DNA from: Naasia aerilata | GTDB taxonomy: Bacteria; Actinomycetota; Actinomycetes; Actinomycetales; Microbacteriaceae | Length of the DNA stretch: 64,000 nucleotides | Reading direction: 5' to 3' | NCBI RefSeq assembly: GCF_030296595.1 | Contig: NZ_AP027731.1 | Span: 2,542,001-2,606,000, forward strand | In this document: positions 52,585 through 61,878 of the stretch, in pieces | Position numbering within the stretch: position 1 is the stretch's first letter | How the letters are laid out: the number at the start of each line of letters is the position of its first letter | Position numbers and translations under genes: made by a program | Notes under the pieces: model-generated | Told to the model about the DNA's origin: nothing | Seen by the model: the letters and a program-made list of their open reading frames with translations, nothing else | The model's database searches: none

Positions 52585-52601
52585 CGGTTTCCTCCTCGCC
52601 T

Positions 52602-52653
52602 GTGCAACTCAATAGTTGCACTGCGGAGGGTGTGATGCAACTTCACAGTTGCA
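52602..52653 (-). promoter_or_regulatory. twin TGCAACT-N4-AGTTGCA operators upstream of the MFS gene
   Basis: Operator 1 (52602-52621) has 8-bp arms GTGCAACT/AGTTGCAC; operator 2 (52636-52653) has 7-bp arms TGCAACT/AGTTGCA. Both have a four-base spacer; centres are 33 bp apart, about three helical turns. They lie 18-69 bp before the ATG. No regulator gene for them is adjacent except the ArsR gene. Confidence 0.7.
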
Positions 52654-52707
52654 CCACGGGTCCGGGGACCTCCTTCGGTCGGCCTGAGCGGAGCGGCGGG
52701 AAACGAA

Positions 52708-52733
52708 AGAAGCCCTGGCGAACCAGGGCTTCT
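52708..52733 (-). terminator. terminator of tRNA-Val(CAC)
   Basis: An 11-bp stem (AGAAGCCCTGG and its complement) with loop CGAA, followed on the minus strand by TTCGTTTC. Just after the tRNA CCA end. Confidence 0.8.
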
Positions 52734-52734
52734 G

Positions 52735-52810
52735 TGGTGGGCGATACCAGACTCGAACTGATGACCTCTTCCGTGTGAAGGAAGCGCGCTACCAACTGCG
52801 CCAATCGCCC
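52735..52810 (-). tRNA. tRNA-Val (CAC)
   Basis: 76 bases including an encoded CCA. Acceptor GGGCGAT pairs with ATCGCCC; anticodon stem TTCC/GGAA around TTCACAC gives anticodon CAC; T arm has GTTCGAGTC. Reads GTG codons. Confidence 0.97.
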
Positions 52811-52928
52811 GTGCACGACAATCCTGCCACACCGAGAGGGCCTCGGCGGTCACTCCTCGGGGTCCGCTGAGCGGCTCTCGCCGCTCACTGCCTCCCCGGA
52901 GTCGGGTCGTCACACAGGGCCGGCGGGT

Positions 52929-52958
52929 TTGGCGAGCGGGGAAGGGATCGGTTAGAGT
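52929..52958 (+). promoter_or_regulatory. promoter of the tRNA-Gly gene (and possibly the cluster)
   Basis: TTGGCG and TAGAGT separated by 18 bp, about 30 bp upstream of tRNA-Gly. Confidence 0.5.
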
Positions 52959-52989
52959 CGTCAGGCGGCCGCGAGAGCGGGCGTGAAAT

Positions 52990-53061
52990 GCGGATGTGGC
53001 GCAGTGGTAGCGCATCACCTTGCCAAGGTGAGGGTCGCGAGTTCGAATCTCGTCATCCGCT
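52990..53061 (+). tRNA. tRNA-Gly (GCC)
   Basis: 72 bases without encoded CCA. Acceptor GCGGATG/CATCCGC; anticodon stem TCACC/GGTGA around TTGCCAA gives GCC; T arm GTTCGAATC. Confidence 0.97.
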
Positions 53062-53099
53062 CGAGTGAAGTCTCACGGGACACGTGGGGAACCACACAT

Positions 53100-53170
53100 G
53101 GTGGCGTGGCCGAGAGGCTAGGCAGCGGCCTGCAAAGCCGTCCACACGGGTTCGAATCCCGTCGCCACCT
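53100..53170 (+). tRNA. tRNA-Cys (GCA)
   Basis: 71 bases without encoded CCA. Acceptor GGTGGCG/CGCCACC with U discriminator, as expected for Cys; anticodon loop CTGCAAA gives GCA; T arm GTTCGAATC. Confidence 0.97.
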
Positions 53171-53211
53171 CACTCACCGAGACAGGCGGTGCCGCGATGC
53201 ACAGCCTCAAC

Positions 53212-53286
53212 GGGCGATTGGCGCAGCGGTAGCGCGCTTCCCTGACACGGAAGAGGTCACTGGTTCGATCCCAGTATCGCCCACCA
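53212..53286 (+). tRNA. tRNA-Val (GAC)
   Basis: 75 bases with encoded CCA. Acceptor GGGCGAT/ATCGCCC; anticodon stem TTCC/GGAA around CTGACAC gives GAC. Very similar to the Val(CAC) gene on the opposite strand, implying an ancestral inverted duplication. Confidence 0.97.
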
Positions 53287-53315
53287 CGAAAACCCCTGCT
53301 TCGGCGGGGTTTTCG
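53287..53315 (+). terminator. terminator after the tRNA cluster
   Basis: CGAAAACCCC pairs with GGGGTTTTCG around a nine-base loop, directly after the CCA of tRNA-Val(GAC); CGTTTT follows. Confidence 0.85.
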
Positions 53316-53382
53316 CGTTTTCGGTCAGGAGGGGCGGGCCTGCAGCCGGGACGCTGAGGCCGCCTGACAGGTAGGGCTTCCG

Positions 53383-53586
53383 TCAGTCGGTGCGGGTGAA
53401 CCGCGGCACTTCGCGGCCGTCGACGAGCACCGTCTCCTGGAACATCGCGAGCGGGCGCACCCAGAGGCCCCGTTCGCCGTACAGCGCCCGGTAGACGACG
53501 AACGGCTCCTCGGTCTCCGAGTGCCGGGCCACGCCCTGCACCTCGTAGAGGCCGCCCTTGTAGTGGCGGTAGGTGCCCGGCTCCAT
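53383..53586 (-). CDS. DUF1653 protein
   Basis: 67 residues of the DUF1653 family: GTYRHYKGGLYEVQGVARHS, then PFVVYRALYGERGLWVRP and FQETVLVDGREVPRF. A small beta-barrel-like protein of unknown function, widespread in bacteria. The ATG is preceded seven bases upstream by TAGCGT on the same strand, so the transcript is probably leaderless. Frame is also open upstream, but the family starts here. Confidence 0.9.
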   Translation of the reverse strand: MEPGTYRHYKGGLYEVQGVARHSETEEPFVVYRALYGERGLWVRPLAMFQETVLVDGREVPRFTRTD

Positions 53587-53593
53587 GGCGCCC

Positions 53594-53599
53594 ACGCTA
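53594..53599 (-). promoter_or_regulatory. -10 box of leaderless DUF1653 gene
   Basis: TAGCGT on the minus strand ends seven bases before ATG 53586. It overlaps the end of the pyruvyltransferase gene. Confidence 0.5.
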
Positions 53600-54803
53600 G
53601 TGCGGCCGACGGCTCGCCGCGGGGGAGAGGGCTTCGGCGATCCGGTCGAACCAGCGGTCCCAGTCGCCCTTGCGCGCGGCGGCGAGCTGGAGGCCCCGCC
53701 CGCGGAGGTCGTCGCGCCGGCGCCAGGCGTCGGCGAGCACGTCGGAGGCGGCGCCGGACAGGACGTCGTCGAGCGAGACCACCGAGTCCTGGCCGAAGTT
53801 GCCGAGGGCGCCGGTGAGCTTGACCGTGGTGTAGTCGTCCACCGCGATGCCGAGAGTCGGGACGCCGGCCGGCGCCGCGAAGACGGCGGGGTGGTAACGG
53901 CTCGTGACCAGGAGGTCCGCCGTGCGCGCCGCATCGGCTGCGGCCATCGAGTCGGTGGTGGGCAGGACGGCGGAGGGGAGGACATCGCCGCGCGCACCTC
54001 CTCGTGCAGCACCGAGTCGCCGCGGGTCTCCTGCGGATCCAGCGACCCGAAGTGGGCGAGGAAGCGCACCTCGAGCCCGGTCGCGCCGGCCGCGCCGTCG
54101 AGGAGCGCCGCGATCGCCGCGACCGAGTCGGCGCGGTTGCGGCCGCCGAGGTGCGTCGAGAGGCTCACGAGCAGGGTGCCGTCGGGTCGCGCGTCGATGG
54201 TTGAGAGGAAGGAGGCGTCGTCCACCGTTGAGGTGAGGTCGGCGCCCGGACCGGCGAGCTCCTCCGCAAGCCGGAAGGATGCGCTCTCCCGCAGCCCGAC
54301 CAGGGATGCCGCCTGCAGCAGCTCGGCGACGAGGATCCGGTCGCGGTCGACGAGCTCCGGACCGAGCGTCTGCCCGCTGATGGCGAGCGGGCGCCCGAGC
54401 GTGCCCGCGATCCCGGCCAAAGCCCGCCGCTCGTAGACGTGATGCGGCCACGTCGAGGCGAGGTTGCCGCCGCCCGCGATCGCGACGCCGTCAGCCGAGC
54501 GCACCGCCTCGATCACCGCTCGGGCGGAGTCGCCCTCCGGCAGCTCGAGGTCGCCGGCTGCGGCCGCCAGGACAGCAGCGAGGCGCTCCTCCGCGGCATC
54601 ACGGGCACCACGGGGCGGGAAGCCGATCGGCGGGATCGCCTCGACGCCGTAGCGCGCGGCGGTCTCCTCCGGGGCGGACGACAGAGCGGTCACGGGCGCC
54701 CCCGGGCGGCGAGCTGCGTCGCCATCACCTCGAACATCGCCTCGTCGCCGATGTGCATCATCCGGTCCACGACACCGACGTCGCCGATCACCACCACGCT
54801 CAT
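53597..54803 (-). CDS. polysaccharide pyruvyl transferase family protein, frameshifted twice
   Basis: About 402 residues when repaired. The N terminus VVIGDVGVVDRMMHIGDEAM has the family HIGDEA block. Middle: VAIAGGGNLASTWPHHVYER and AISGQTLGPELVDRDRILVA. C-terminal: LLVTSRYHPAVFAAPAGVPT, the conserved SRYHP motif. Frame changes occur at AARGRP (one more base at 54699-54703) and near RAAMSS (one more base at about 53988). Family members transfer pyruvate ketals to sugars of cell-surface glycans. Divergent from the HEAT-glycosyltransferase gene. Confidence 0.88.
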
Positions 54804-54916
54804 GCGTCTCCCGTCCGCCTCCCGGCAAGTTCCCAAGCTAGCGAGATCCGAGCCGGGCTCACGATCGGTATGCTCGCCCCTGCTCGCCGGTTCGTGGACG
54901 GGCGGGAGAAGGACCT

Positions 54917-57073
54917 GTGGGAATTCAGACATCGCTCGACGCCGTGCTCGGGGCGGACCGGATCGTCGACGCCATGCGTCTTGCCGACGACCTCGCCTTC
55001 GTGGCGAGCCGGGAGCCCGGCCCTCGCACCCTGCGCGTGCTGCAGAGCGCCCTCCGCTCCGACGACACGGTCGCGGCGATCGCCGCGACGCACGCCCTGG
55101 CGGCGGTCTTCGACGCGGAGGCGTCCCGGGTCCTCTCCGACGTGCTGTCGGAAGACCGGGCGTACTTGCGTGAGCACGCCGCGTGGGCGCTCGCGAGCCG
55201 GCTGCCGCAGCCGGATACGCTCGGGCGGCTGATCGCCATGATTGCGGCCGGCGGCTTCGGCGGCATGCTGGCGCAGCGGACGCTGGAGCACTGGTCGCAC
55301 GCCGCCCCGCAGCAGGTGGCCGTCGGCCTGGAGTCGGCGCTGCTCGGGATCTCCGCGCCGGAGGCCCGCGCCGCCCTCCTCGAGACGCTCGGTCTCGTCC
55401 GCGACGACATCGCGCTGAGGCCCCTCCTGGTCGCAGCAGGGGACCGGACGGAGGACGTCCGCGCCCGCACCGCGGCCGTCTCGGCACTGGGGCAGCGGCC
55501 CGGCACCCGGGGCGTAGAGGCGGCGCTGCTCGAGCTCGCCGTCGCCGACGACGAGCTCGCCGACGTGGCCCGGCTCGCGCTCGTCGATCTGCAGACGGCC
55601 GCGCGTCCGGTGCTGCCCAGCGCCGACGGCCTCACCGTCGCGCAGCTGTTCCTGCACGCCGACATCGACGCGGAGCTCCGCTCGGCGGGTGCTGGCGACA
55701 ACGGCGGCATCGCCACCCTCCTCGTCCGCCTCGGCAACGCGCTCGTCGCCGAGCGGGACGGGGAATCTGTCAGCCGCGTGCTGACGATGTCCCGTGGCTC
55801 CGTTCTGGAGGCCATGGACGACCTCTCCCGCATCGGCGACACCCCGACCGGTCACGTCTTCGGACGCGTCCCGCTCCTCACCGATGCGCCGCAGCAGGCG
55901 GCGGCCTGGCCGCTGCGTGTGACGGCCCGCCGCGGCATCCGCCGCCTGCTCCGCTCCGCCGGCAGCGTCGACATGCTGCACCTGCGGATGGCGGACGTGG
56001 GCAGCCTCGCGGCCGCCGACGTCGCGCGTGAGCTCGACATCCCCGTCATCTTCACGGTGGCGCCCGACCCGCACGCGGTCATCCACTCGCTGGACCTGTC
56101 CGGCGACCTCACTCGGGCGAGCTTCGGCGAGGCGGACCTGGTCGACCACTTCTGGTTCCGGACCCGACTCGTGCAGCAGCTGGCCGCCAACGCCGCGCAC
56201 ACCGTCCTGTTCCCGCGGCCGACCCTCCGCCAGGACATGCGGCAGCTCGTGGGGATCGACATCACCGCACACCCCGAGCGGCACACCATCGTGCCCGAGG
56301 GGGTCGATCTGCAGGTCATCGACGCCGCGGTCTCCGACGCGCGTGCACACGCCGGGGGAGCGGAGCCGACCGCTCCGCTCGCCGAGCTGCGGGGTCTCGT
56401 GCAGGCGCTCCCGGAGCACCGGCGCGGCCTGCCGCTGATCGTGAGCGTGGGGCGCCTGCATCGTGTGAAGGGCATGGCCACCCTGGTCGAGACGTGGGCC
56501 GGGAGCGAGCTGGCCGATCGAGCGAATCTACTCCTGATCGGCGGCGACCTCGGCGACCCGTCCGCTGACGAGCGCGAGCAGCTGGCCCTCATCGACGCGG
56601 TCGTTTTCCCGGGAGACCGTGCCGCGCGCGGCTTGATCCTGCCCGGTCACCGGCCCAACTCGGTGACGGCGAGCTGGGTGGCGGCCGCCCGAACCGGCCT
56701 GCCGGGACTGTCCGCCGCTCGCGGCATCTACGTCTGCGCGAGTCTCAAGGAGGAGTTCGGCATCGCCCTCCTGGAGGCGATGGCGTCGGGCCTGCTCGTC
56801 GTCGCACCCGACGGCGGCGGCCCCGCGACGTACGTGCTCGAGGGCGTCACGGGCTATCTCGCCCCCACCTGGGACCGGGACCGCCTGGCCGAGGCGATCG
56901 ACGCCGCCCTCAGCGCATCCCTCGCCGAGACGACCGACCGCCGGGCCGCGAAGTCGCATCGGACCGTCGAGCGCAGCTTCACCATTCAGCGCATGGCTCA
57001 GGCGCTGTCCGGCGTCTACGCGGGCATCGCCGAGGACGAGCGGTCCCTGCGAGGCGAGGCGCTCGCCCGATGA
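54917..57073 (+). CDS. HEAT-repeat/glycosyltransferase family 4 fusion protein
   Basis: 718 residues. About 1-235 are helical repeats of HEAT type (VAAIAATHALAAVFDAEASR, YLREHAAWALASRLPQPDTL, RTAAVSALGQRPGTRGVEAA). About 300-700 are a GT-B transferase resembling sucrose-phosphate-synthase-type GT4: DMLHLRMADVGSLAAADVAR, VSVGRLHRVKGMATLVETWA and the donor-binding KEEFGIALLEAMASGLLVVA (E-x7-E). HEAT repeats are normally protein-binding scaffolds, so attachment to a GT4 domain is unusual. GTG start with GAGAAGGACCT. It overlaps the GT1 gene by 4 bp. Confidence 0.85.
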   Translation: MGIQTSLDAVLGADRIVDAMRLADDLAFVASREPGPRTLRVLQSALRSDDTVAAIAATHALAAVFDAEASRVLSDVLSEDRAYLREHAAWALASRLPQPDTLGRLIAMIAAGGFGGMLAQRTLEHWSHAAPQQVAVGLESALLGISAPEARAALLETLGLVRDDIALRPLLVAAGDRTEDVRARTAAVSALGQRPGTRGVEAALLELAVADDELADVARLALVDLQTAARPVLPSADGLTVAQLFLHADIDAELRSAGAGDNGGIATLLVRLGNALVAERDGESVSRVLTMSRGSVLEAMDDLSRIGDTPTGHVFGRVPLLTDAPQQAAAWPLRVTARRGIRRLLRSAGSVDMLHLRMADVGSLAAADVARELDIPVIFTVAPDPHAVIHSLDLSGDLTRASFGEADLVDHFWFRTRLVQQLAANAAHTVLFPRPTLRQDMRQLVGIDITAHPERHTIVPEGVDLQVIDAAVSDARAHAGGAEPTAPLAELRGLVQALPEHRRGLPLIVSVGRLHRVKGMATLVETWAGSELADRANLLLIGGDLGDPSADEREQLALIDAVVFPGDRAARGLILPGHRPNSVTASWVAAARTGLPGLSAARGIYVCASLKEEFGIALLEAMASGLLVVAPDGGGPATYVLEGVTGYLAPTWDRDRLAEAIDAALSASLAETTDRRAAKSHRTVERSFTIQRMAQALSGVYAGIAEDERSLRGEALAR

Positions 57074-58401
57074 CGCTGCTCGTCATCAGCCCCGACTACG
57101 CCTCGCATCTGCTTCCCCTCGCCTCACTGGGCACTGCCTGGCGGGATGCCGGCGAGCGCGTCGTCGTCGCGTCCGGACCCGCGACGGCCGGGATTGTCGC
57201 CGGGTTCGGCTACGAGAGCGCCCCGCTGCAGCTGGGCCGCGGGTCGAACCCGGGCGTCATCCGCGCCGAGAAGCAGGTCGCCGAGGAGGGAGACTCGCTG
57301 CGCGGCTTCTTCGCCGCCACGCGGGAGGGCATGGTCGCCACCCTCCGGTATCAGGCGCGAGAGCGTCTCACCGACCTCATGTGGAACCCGGTCGCGGCAG
57401 CCCGCGCGACCCTCGACATCGTCGACCGGGTGCGGCCGGACGCCATCCTCATCGATCACCTGGCCTACAGTGCACGTCTGGCGCTCACCGTGGCCGGGAT
57501 CCCGCACGGCGACGTGGTCCTCGGCCACCCCACCGCCCTTCCGGGCCCGGGCGAGGTCTACGGGTTCCCGCCCTCGTGGCCGCGGGCCTTCGCGCCGAGC
57601 GCCGAGGACCTCGCCGACCTGCGGGCGCTGTGCCAGGCGGTGGACGCCCACTTCACGGACGAGTGGAACCGCGCGGCCCAGGAGCTCGACGCCGCCGCGC
57701 CGGTCTCCGAGTCAGCGTTCTCGGAGCACGGGCCGCTCGTGCTGTTCAACTACCCCGCCGAACTCGCCGATCCGGATCGCCCCGTGCCGCCGTCGGTGCA
57801 CCTCGGCGCGGCCCTGCGCGAGGAGCCACGCGAGCCCGACGTGGAGGAGTGGATCGCGCGCGGCGAGCCCTACGTGTACGTCAGCTTCGGCAGCTTCCTC
57901 TCCGTCCGGGACGACGTGCTGAGGCGGGTGGTCGCGGCACTCGCCGCGATCGGCGTCCGCGGCGCGGTGGCGAGCGGTTCGACTCCGCCGGACGCTCTCG
58001 GGACGCTGCCGGAGGGCTGGCTGGTGCGGGAGTACCTGCCGCAGGTGCGGCTGCTCGCCGGCGCGAGCGCCATCGTCACCCACGGCGGGAACAATTCCGT
58101 GACGGAAGCCGTCGCGAGCGGTGTGCCGCTCCTCGTTCTGCCCTTCTCCACCGACCAGTTCGCCGGTGCCGCTGCGGTGGAGCGTGCGGGCGTCGGCGAG
58201 GCGCTCGACCCCAACAGCGCGTCCGTTCCCGACGTCACGGCGGCCCTGGCGCGTGTGCTCGATCCCGCGACGCGGGCGCGCGTGCAGGCGCTCGCCAGCC
58301 GCCTGCGTCAGGCGCCCGGCGCCGCCAGGGCTCGCGAGGCGCTGAGGGCCTCGGCCACGAGGCGGGCCATCCCGTCGGCGTCGCCCGCCACGCCGCGGTA
58401 G
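57070..58401 (+). CDS. glycosyltransferase family 1 (UGT-like)
   Basis: 443 residues in the GT-B fold. N-terminal acceptor domain begins LLVISPDYASHLLPLASLGT. The donor domain has YVSFGSFLSVRDDVLRRVVA, WLVREYLPQVRLLAGASAIV, THGGNNSVTEAVASGVPLLV and PFSTDQFAGAAAVERAG. The HGG-N-SVTEA block is the UDP/TDP-sugar binding signature. It glycosylates a small or lipid acceptor, unknown here. Its start overlaps the HEAT-GT stop (ATGA); its end overlaps the convergent GT2 gene by 94 bp. Confidence 0.9.
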   Translation: MTLLVISPDYASHLLPLASLGTAWRDAGERVVVASGPATAGIVAGFGYESAPLQLGRGSNPGVIRAEKQVAEEGDSLRGFFAATREGMVATLRYQARERLTDLMWNPVAAARATLDIVDRVRPDAILIDHLAYSARLALTVAGIPHGDVVLGHPTALPGPGEVYGFPPSWPRAFAPSAEDLADLRALCQAVDAHFTDEWNRAAQELDAAAPVSESAFSEHGPLVLFNYPAELADPDRPVPPSVHLGAALREEPREPDVEEWIARGEPYVYVSFGSFLSVRDDVLRRVVAALAAIGVRGAVASGSTPPDALGTLPEGWLVREYLPQVRLLAGASAIVTHGGNNSVTEAVASGVPLLVLPFSTDQFAGAAAVERAGVGEALDPNSASVPDVTAALARVLDPATRARVQALASRLRQAPGAARAREALRASATRRAIPSASPATPR

Positions 58402-59054
58402 CGGTCCATCAGGGCCGCGTTCGCGTCGTACTGCGACCCGAACCGGTCCGCTCCCACGTGATGCAGGGCGTAGACGCGCCCCGCGTGCCGGACGGGTGCG
58501 GAGCCGAGCAGGGTCGAGTGCGCGAGGTGCCACGCCGCGTCCTCGAACCCCCAGCCGCGGAAGCGCTCGTCCTGACCACCGTGCGCCTGCCATGCCTCGG
58601 GCGTCGTCACATACACGCCCGAGCATGCGCCGTGCACGAGCTCGTAGGTGCAGTCGATCAGCTCGGTGCCGCCGGCGTACTCCGCGGAGCCGCTGCGGCC
58701 CAGCCAGCGGTACTCGGTGTACGGCAGGTGCACGCGATGGTCGTCCCGGGCCGCGGCGATCGCCGTGCGGAGAGCATCGGCCTCAGGGATCGTGTCGGCG
58801 TCGTTGAGCACGACCACCTCGCCGGGGGCCGCCGCCGCCACACCCAGGTTTCGGCACTGCGCGAGGTTGAAGACCAGGTCGGGCGAGTCGATGGTGCGGA
58901 CCGTCGCCTCGGGGATCTCCCGCTCGTACCAGGCGCGGAGGCGGTCGAACGCGTCGAGGCGCGAGGGCTGGGGGCGCCAGGGGATGAGGACGGAGACGGG
59001 CAGCACGTCGGTCAGGATACGGGTCACCGGCACCCGAAGGTGACGCGGCCTCAT
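58308..59054 (-). CDS. glycosyltransferase family 2-like protein
   Basis: 248 residues. VSVLIPWRPQPSRLDAFDRL opens the GT-A fold; LNDADTIPEADALRTAIAAA carries the DxD metal motif; GWGFEDAAWHLAHSTLLG is the acceptor-side WGxED block found in chondroitin-type and other GT2/GT7 enzymes. It would transfer a sugar from a nucleotide donor. ATG 59054 is annotated; GTG 59027 is an alternative. The 94-bp overlap with the GT1 gene on the other strand is larger than the rest of the window shows. Confidence 0.83.
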   Translation of the reverse strand: MRPRHLRVPVTRILTDVLPVSVLIPWRPQPSRLDAFDRLRAWYEREIPEATVRTIDSPDLVFNLAQCRNLGVAAAAPGEVVVLNDADTIPEADALRTAIAAARDDHRVHLPYTEYRWLGRSGSAEYAGGTELIDCTYELVHGACSGVYVTTPEAWQAHGGQDERFRGWGFEDAAWHLAHSTLLGSAPVRHAGRVYALHHVGADRFGSQYDANAALMDRYRGVAGDADGMARLVAEALSASRALAAPGA

Positions 59055-59139
59055 GTGGATTCAGCGGGCGCGGTTGTGGTGATGTCGCCGTTGGTGGCGG
59101 GCGCGGTGATCGAGCGCTCGGGCCTGCACGACGGAACGC

Positions 59140-61637
59140 TTAGGGGCGGAGGTCCCGGACGGCCTCCCCGCGGGGCACCGCCGAGGCGGTGGCAGGCGCG
59201 GGGACCCGGGTGACGGCCGGAGAACGGCTTCCGAACCGGCGTCCGTGCAGGCGGGCGAGCAGCTCGACCGCCCCGCCGACGCCGACGGTGGCCAGCCCGA
59301 CCGCGACCAGAAGCGGTGCCGGGGGCAGCTCCAGCGCCAGGAAGTCCGTGGCGAGCGGGACCGCCAGCACGAGGGCGAGCCCCGCGCACATCGCGACGAC
59401 GACCAGGAGCCGCCTCAGGTCGAGGGGCGCGCGACCGCGACGAGGATCCAGAGCCCGGCGAGGCCGAGCGTGACGAAGGCGGCGGTCCGCACCTGCTCGA
59501 GGTCGTGGATGCCGCTCAGGTCTGCGGCGACGTGGATGGCGGTGATCGCGGCGGCGACGATCGCGCCCGCGGGGAGCGCGAAGGACAGCGAGCGCACCAG
59601 GAACCCGGAGCGGTAGCGGCGCGAGTTGGCCATCAGGGCGAGGAAGAACGCGGGGATGCCGATGGTGAGGCCGTCGGTGACCGACATCTGGCGGGGCAGG
59701 AAGGGGAATCCCCAGAGCAGAGCTCCGAAGGTGATCGAGAGCAGCACCGAGTACGCCGTCTTGGCGAGGAACAGGACGGAGACGCGCTCGATGTTGGCGA
59801 TGACCCGCCGGCCTTCTGCCACGACGCTCGGGAGCCGATCGAACCTCCCGTCGAGCAGCACGAGACGCGAGACGGCCTTGGTCGCGGCCGCGGCGGAGTT
59901 CATGGCGATGCCCATGTCCGCACCCTTGAGCGCGAGCACGTCGTTGACGCCGTCCCCGGTCATCGCGACCACGTGGCCGCGTGCCTGGAGCGCGGCGACG
60001 ATCCTGCTCTTCTGCACGGGTGTGACGCGGCCGAAGACGGTGTGCCGGTCCAGCACGTCTTCGAGGTCCCCGCCGTCCTCGGGGAGCGTGCGGGCGTCGA
60101 AGCCGTCGACGCCCTCGATGCCGACCTGACGGGCGACCGCGGCGACCGTGCGCGGGTTGTCGCCGGAGAGGATGCGCAACTGCACGCCCTGCTCCCGGAA
60201 GTAGTCGAGGGTGCGCCGGGCATCCGGGCGCACCTCCTCGCGGAAGGTCAGCAGCACGACAGGGGCGAGCCCCGGAGGGAGCCGCACCTCGTCGACCGAC
60301 CCTTGGGGCAGCGGTGCGGAGGTCGCGGCCAGCACCAGAGTCCGGCGGCCGGCCTCCGCGAGATCCGCGGCGAGCGCGAGAGCGTCGGAGGCGTCGTGGT
60401 CGAGGACCAGCTCGGGCGCCCCGAGCACCCACGTGGTCGGCGCGTCGGGCGCACCGCCGAACTGGGCGGCGCTCCACTTCCGAGCGGAGGAGAAGCGCAC
60501 GGTGCCCACGGGGTCGAGGGGCACGCCGACGGGGTAGTCGGAATGCAGGGACCGTGCGGTGGCGTTGGCGCCCGGCTCGGAGCTGAACCATCCGAGGACG
60601 TCCCGCCAGGCGCCCGGAAGCGTGCGTGCCACCGGGTGCGCGTCGTCATACGCGATCGTCCCCTCGGTGAGGGTCCCGGTCTTGTCGATGCACAGCATGT
60701 CGACGCGCGCGAGGCCCTCCACCGCGGCCAGCTCGCGAACGAGCACCTGCTTGCGGGCCAGGCGGACGCCGCCGACGGCGAAGGCCACGCTCGTGAGCAG
60801 CACCAGGCCGAGGGGGACCATCGCGATGACCGCCGCGACCGCCCCGACCGCGCCGGTCCGCCAGGTGCCGGTGCGCAGGGCGACGTCCCAGCCGCCGAGC
60901 ACCTGCATCTGCCCGTTGACGACGATCAGCATGACGGGAAGCAGCGCCCAGGTGATCCAGCGGAGGATCCGGTTGAGGCTGTTGCGGATTTCGGAGGACA
61001 CCAGCGAGAACCGCTTCGCCTCGCTGGTCAGCCGGCTGGCGAACGATTCGGCGCCGACGCGGGTGACGCGGATCTGCCCCTCCCCGGACAGGACCGACGA
61101 CCCGGAGAGGACCCCCGCGCCGCGGTCCTTCGCGATCGGGTCGGCCTCCCCGGTCAGCAGCGACTCGTCGATCTCCAGCCCCACCTCGTGGAGCACGACG
61201 CCATCCGCGGTCACCTCGTCCCCGGCGCGCAGGACGAGCAGGTCGTCGAGCACCACCTCCGCCACCGCGATCTCGGCTTCCGCACCGTTGCGCAGCACGC
61301 GGGCAGATGGCGAGTTCATGAGGGCGAGCCCGTCGAGCGATCGCTTCGCCCGATACTCCTGGACGACCCCGATCACGGCGTTGCCGACCGCGGCCAGTCC
61401 GAAGAGCGCGTCGCGCCACTGGCCGAGGAGCAGCAGGAGGACGAAGCTGCCGGCGACGATCCCGTTGAACAGGGTGAAGACGTTGGCTCGGACGATGTCC
61501 CAGGCGCTCCGGCTCGACGCGTCGGACACGGCGTTGGTCAGCCCTGCGGCGACGCGCTCGGCCACCGCGGCGTCGGACAGGCCCCCGGGCCCCGGGCGCG
61601 TCAGGACCGGCGACGCGGGAGGGTTCGCCGACTGCAC
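59140..61637 (-). CDS. P-type cation-transporting ATPase (CtpE-like), frameshifted near the C terminus
   Basis: About 832 residues when repaired. LTGEADPIAKD is the actuator loop, CIDKTGTLTEGTIAYDD the phosphorylation site, ALQARGHVVAMTGDGVNDVL the hinge motif and RILSGDNPRTVAAVARQ the P-domain block. About ten membrane segments. The frame ends at LVAVARP; the final helices (LVVVAMCAGLALVLAVPLAT, LLVAVGLATVGVGGAVELLA) need one more base at 59424-59427. Closest in layout to actinobacterial CtpE, a calcium pump in mycobacteria; the ion is not certain. GTG 61637 has AGAAGG upstream. Confidence 0.88.
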
Positions 61638-61878
61638 CCCACACCTTCTCAGCCGCGCCCCGACGGCATGCAGTGCCCAAGGTCCCGCACGGCGAGGCAC
61701 CGGTCGCGGCGGGACCAAGTTCCCTTACAGCCCTCTGCGCGGTGGCGTGGAAGCGACACCGCGCTCGCGCCCTTCGGATCGAGTCCGATCTGTGACCTGC
61801 GAGGCATAGCCAAGGGACCCGCTCCGGTGGGAATCTCCTGATCACTGACGGCATCCCGACGTCCGCAAGGAGCTCACC

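Noticed and set aside
52700..53320. Integrated element at the tRNA genes
   Set aside because: No integrase, no repeated tRNA 3' end acting as an att site and no change in base composition.
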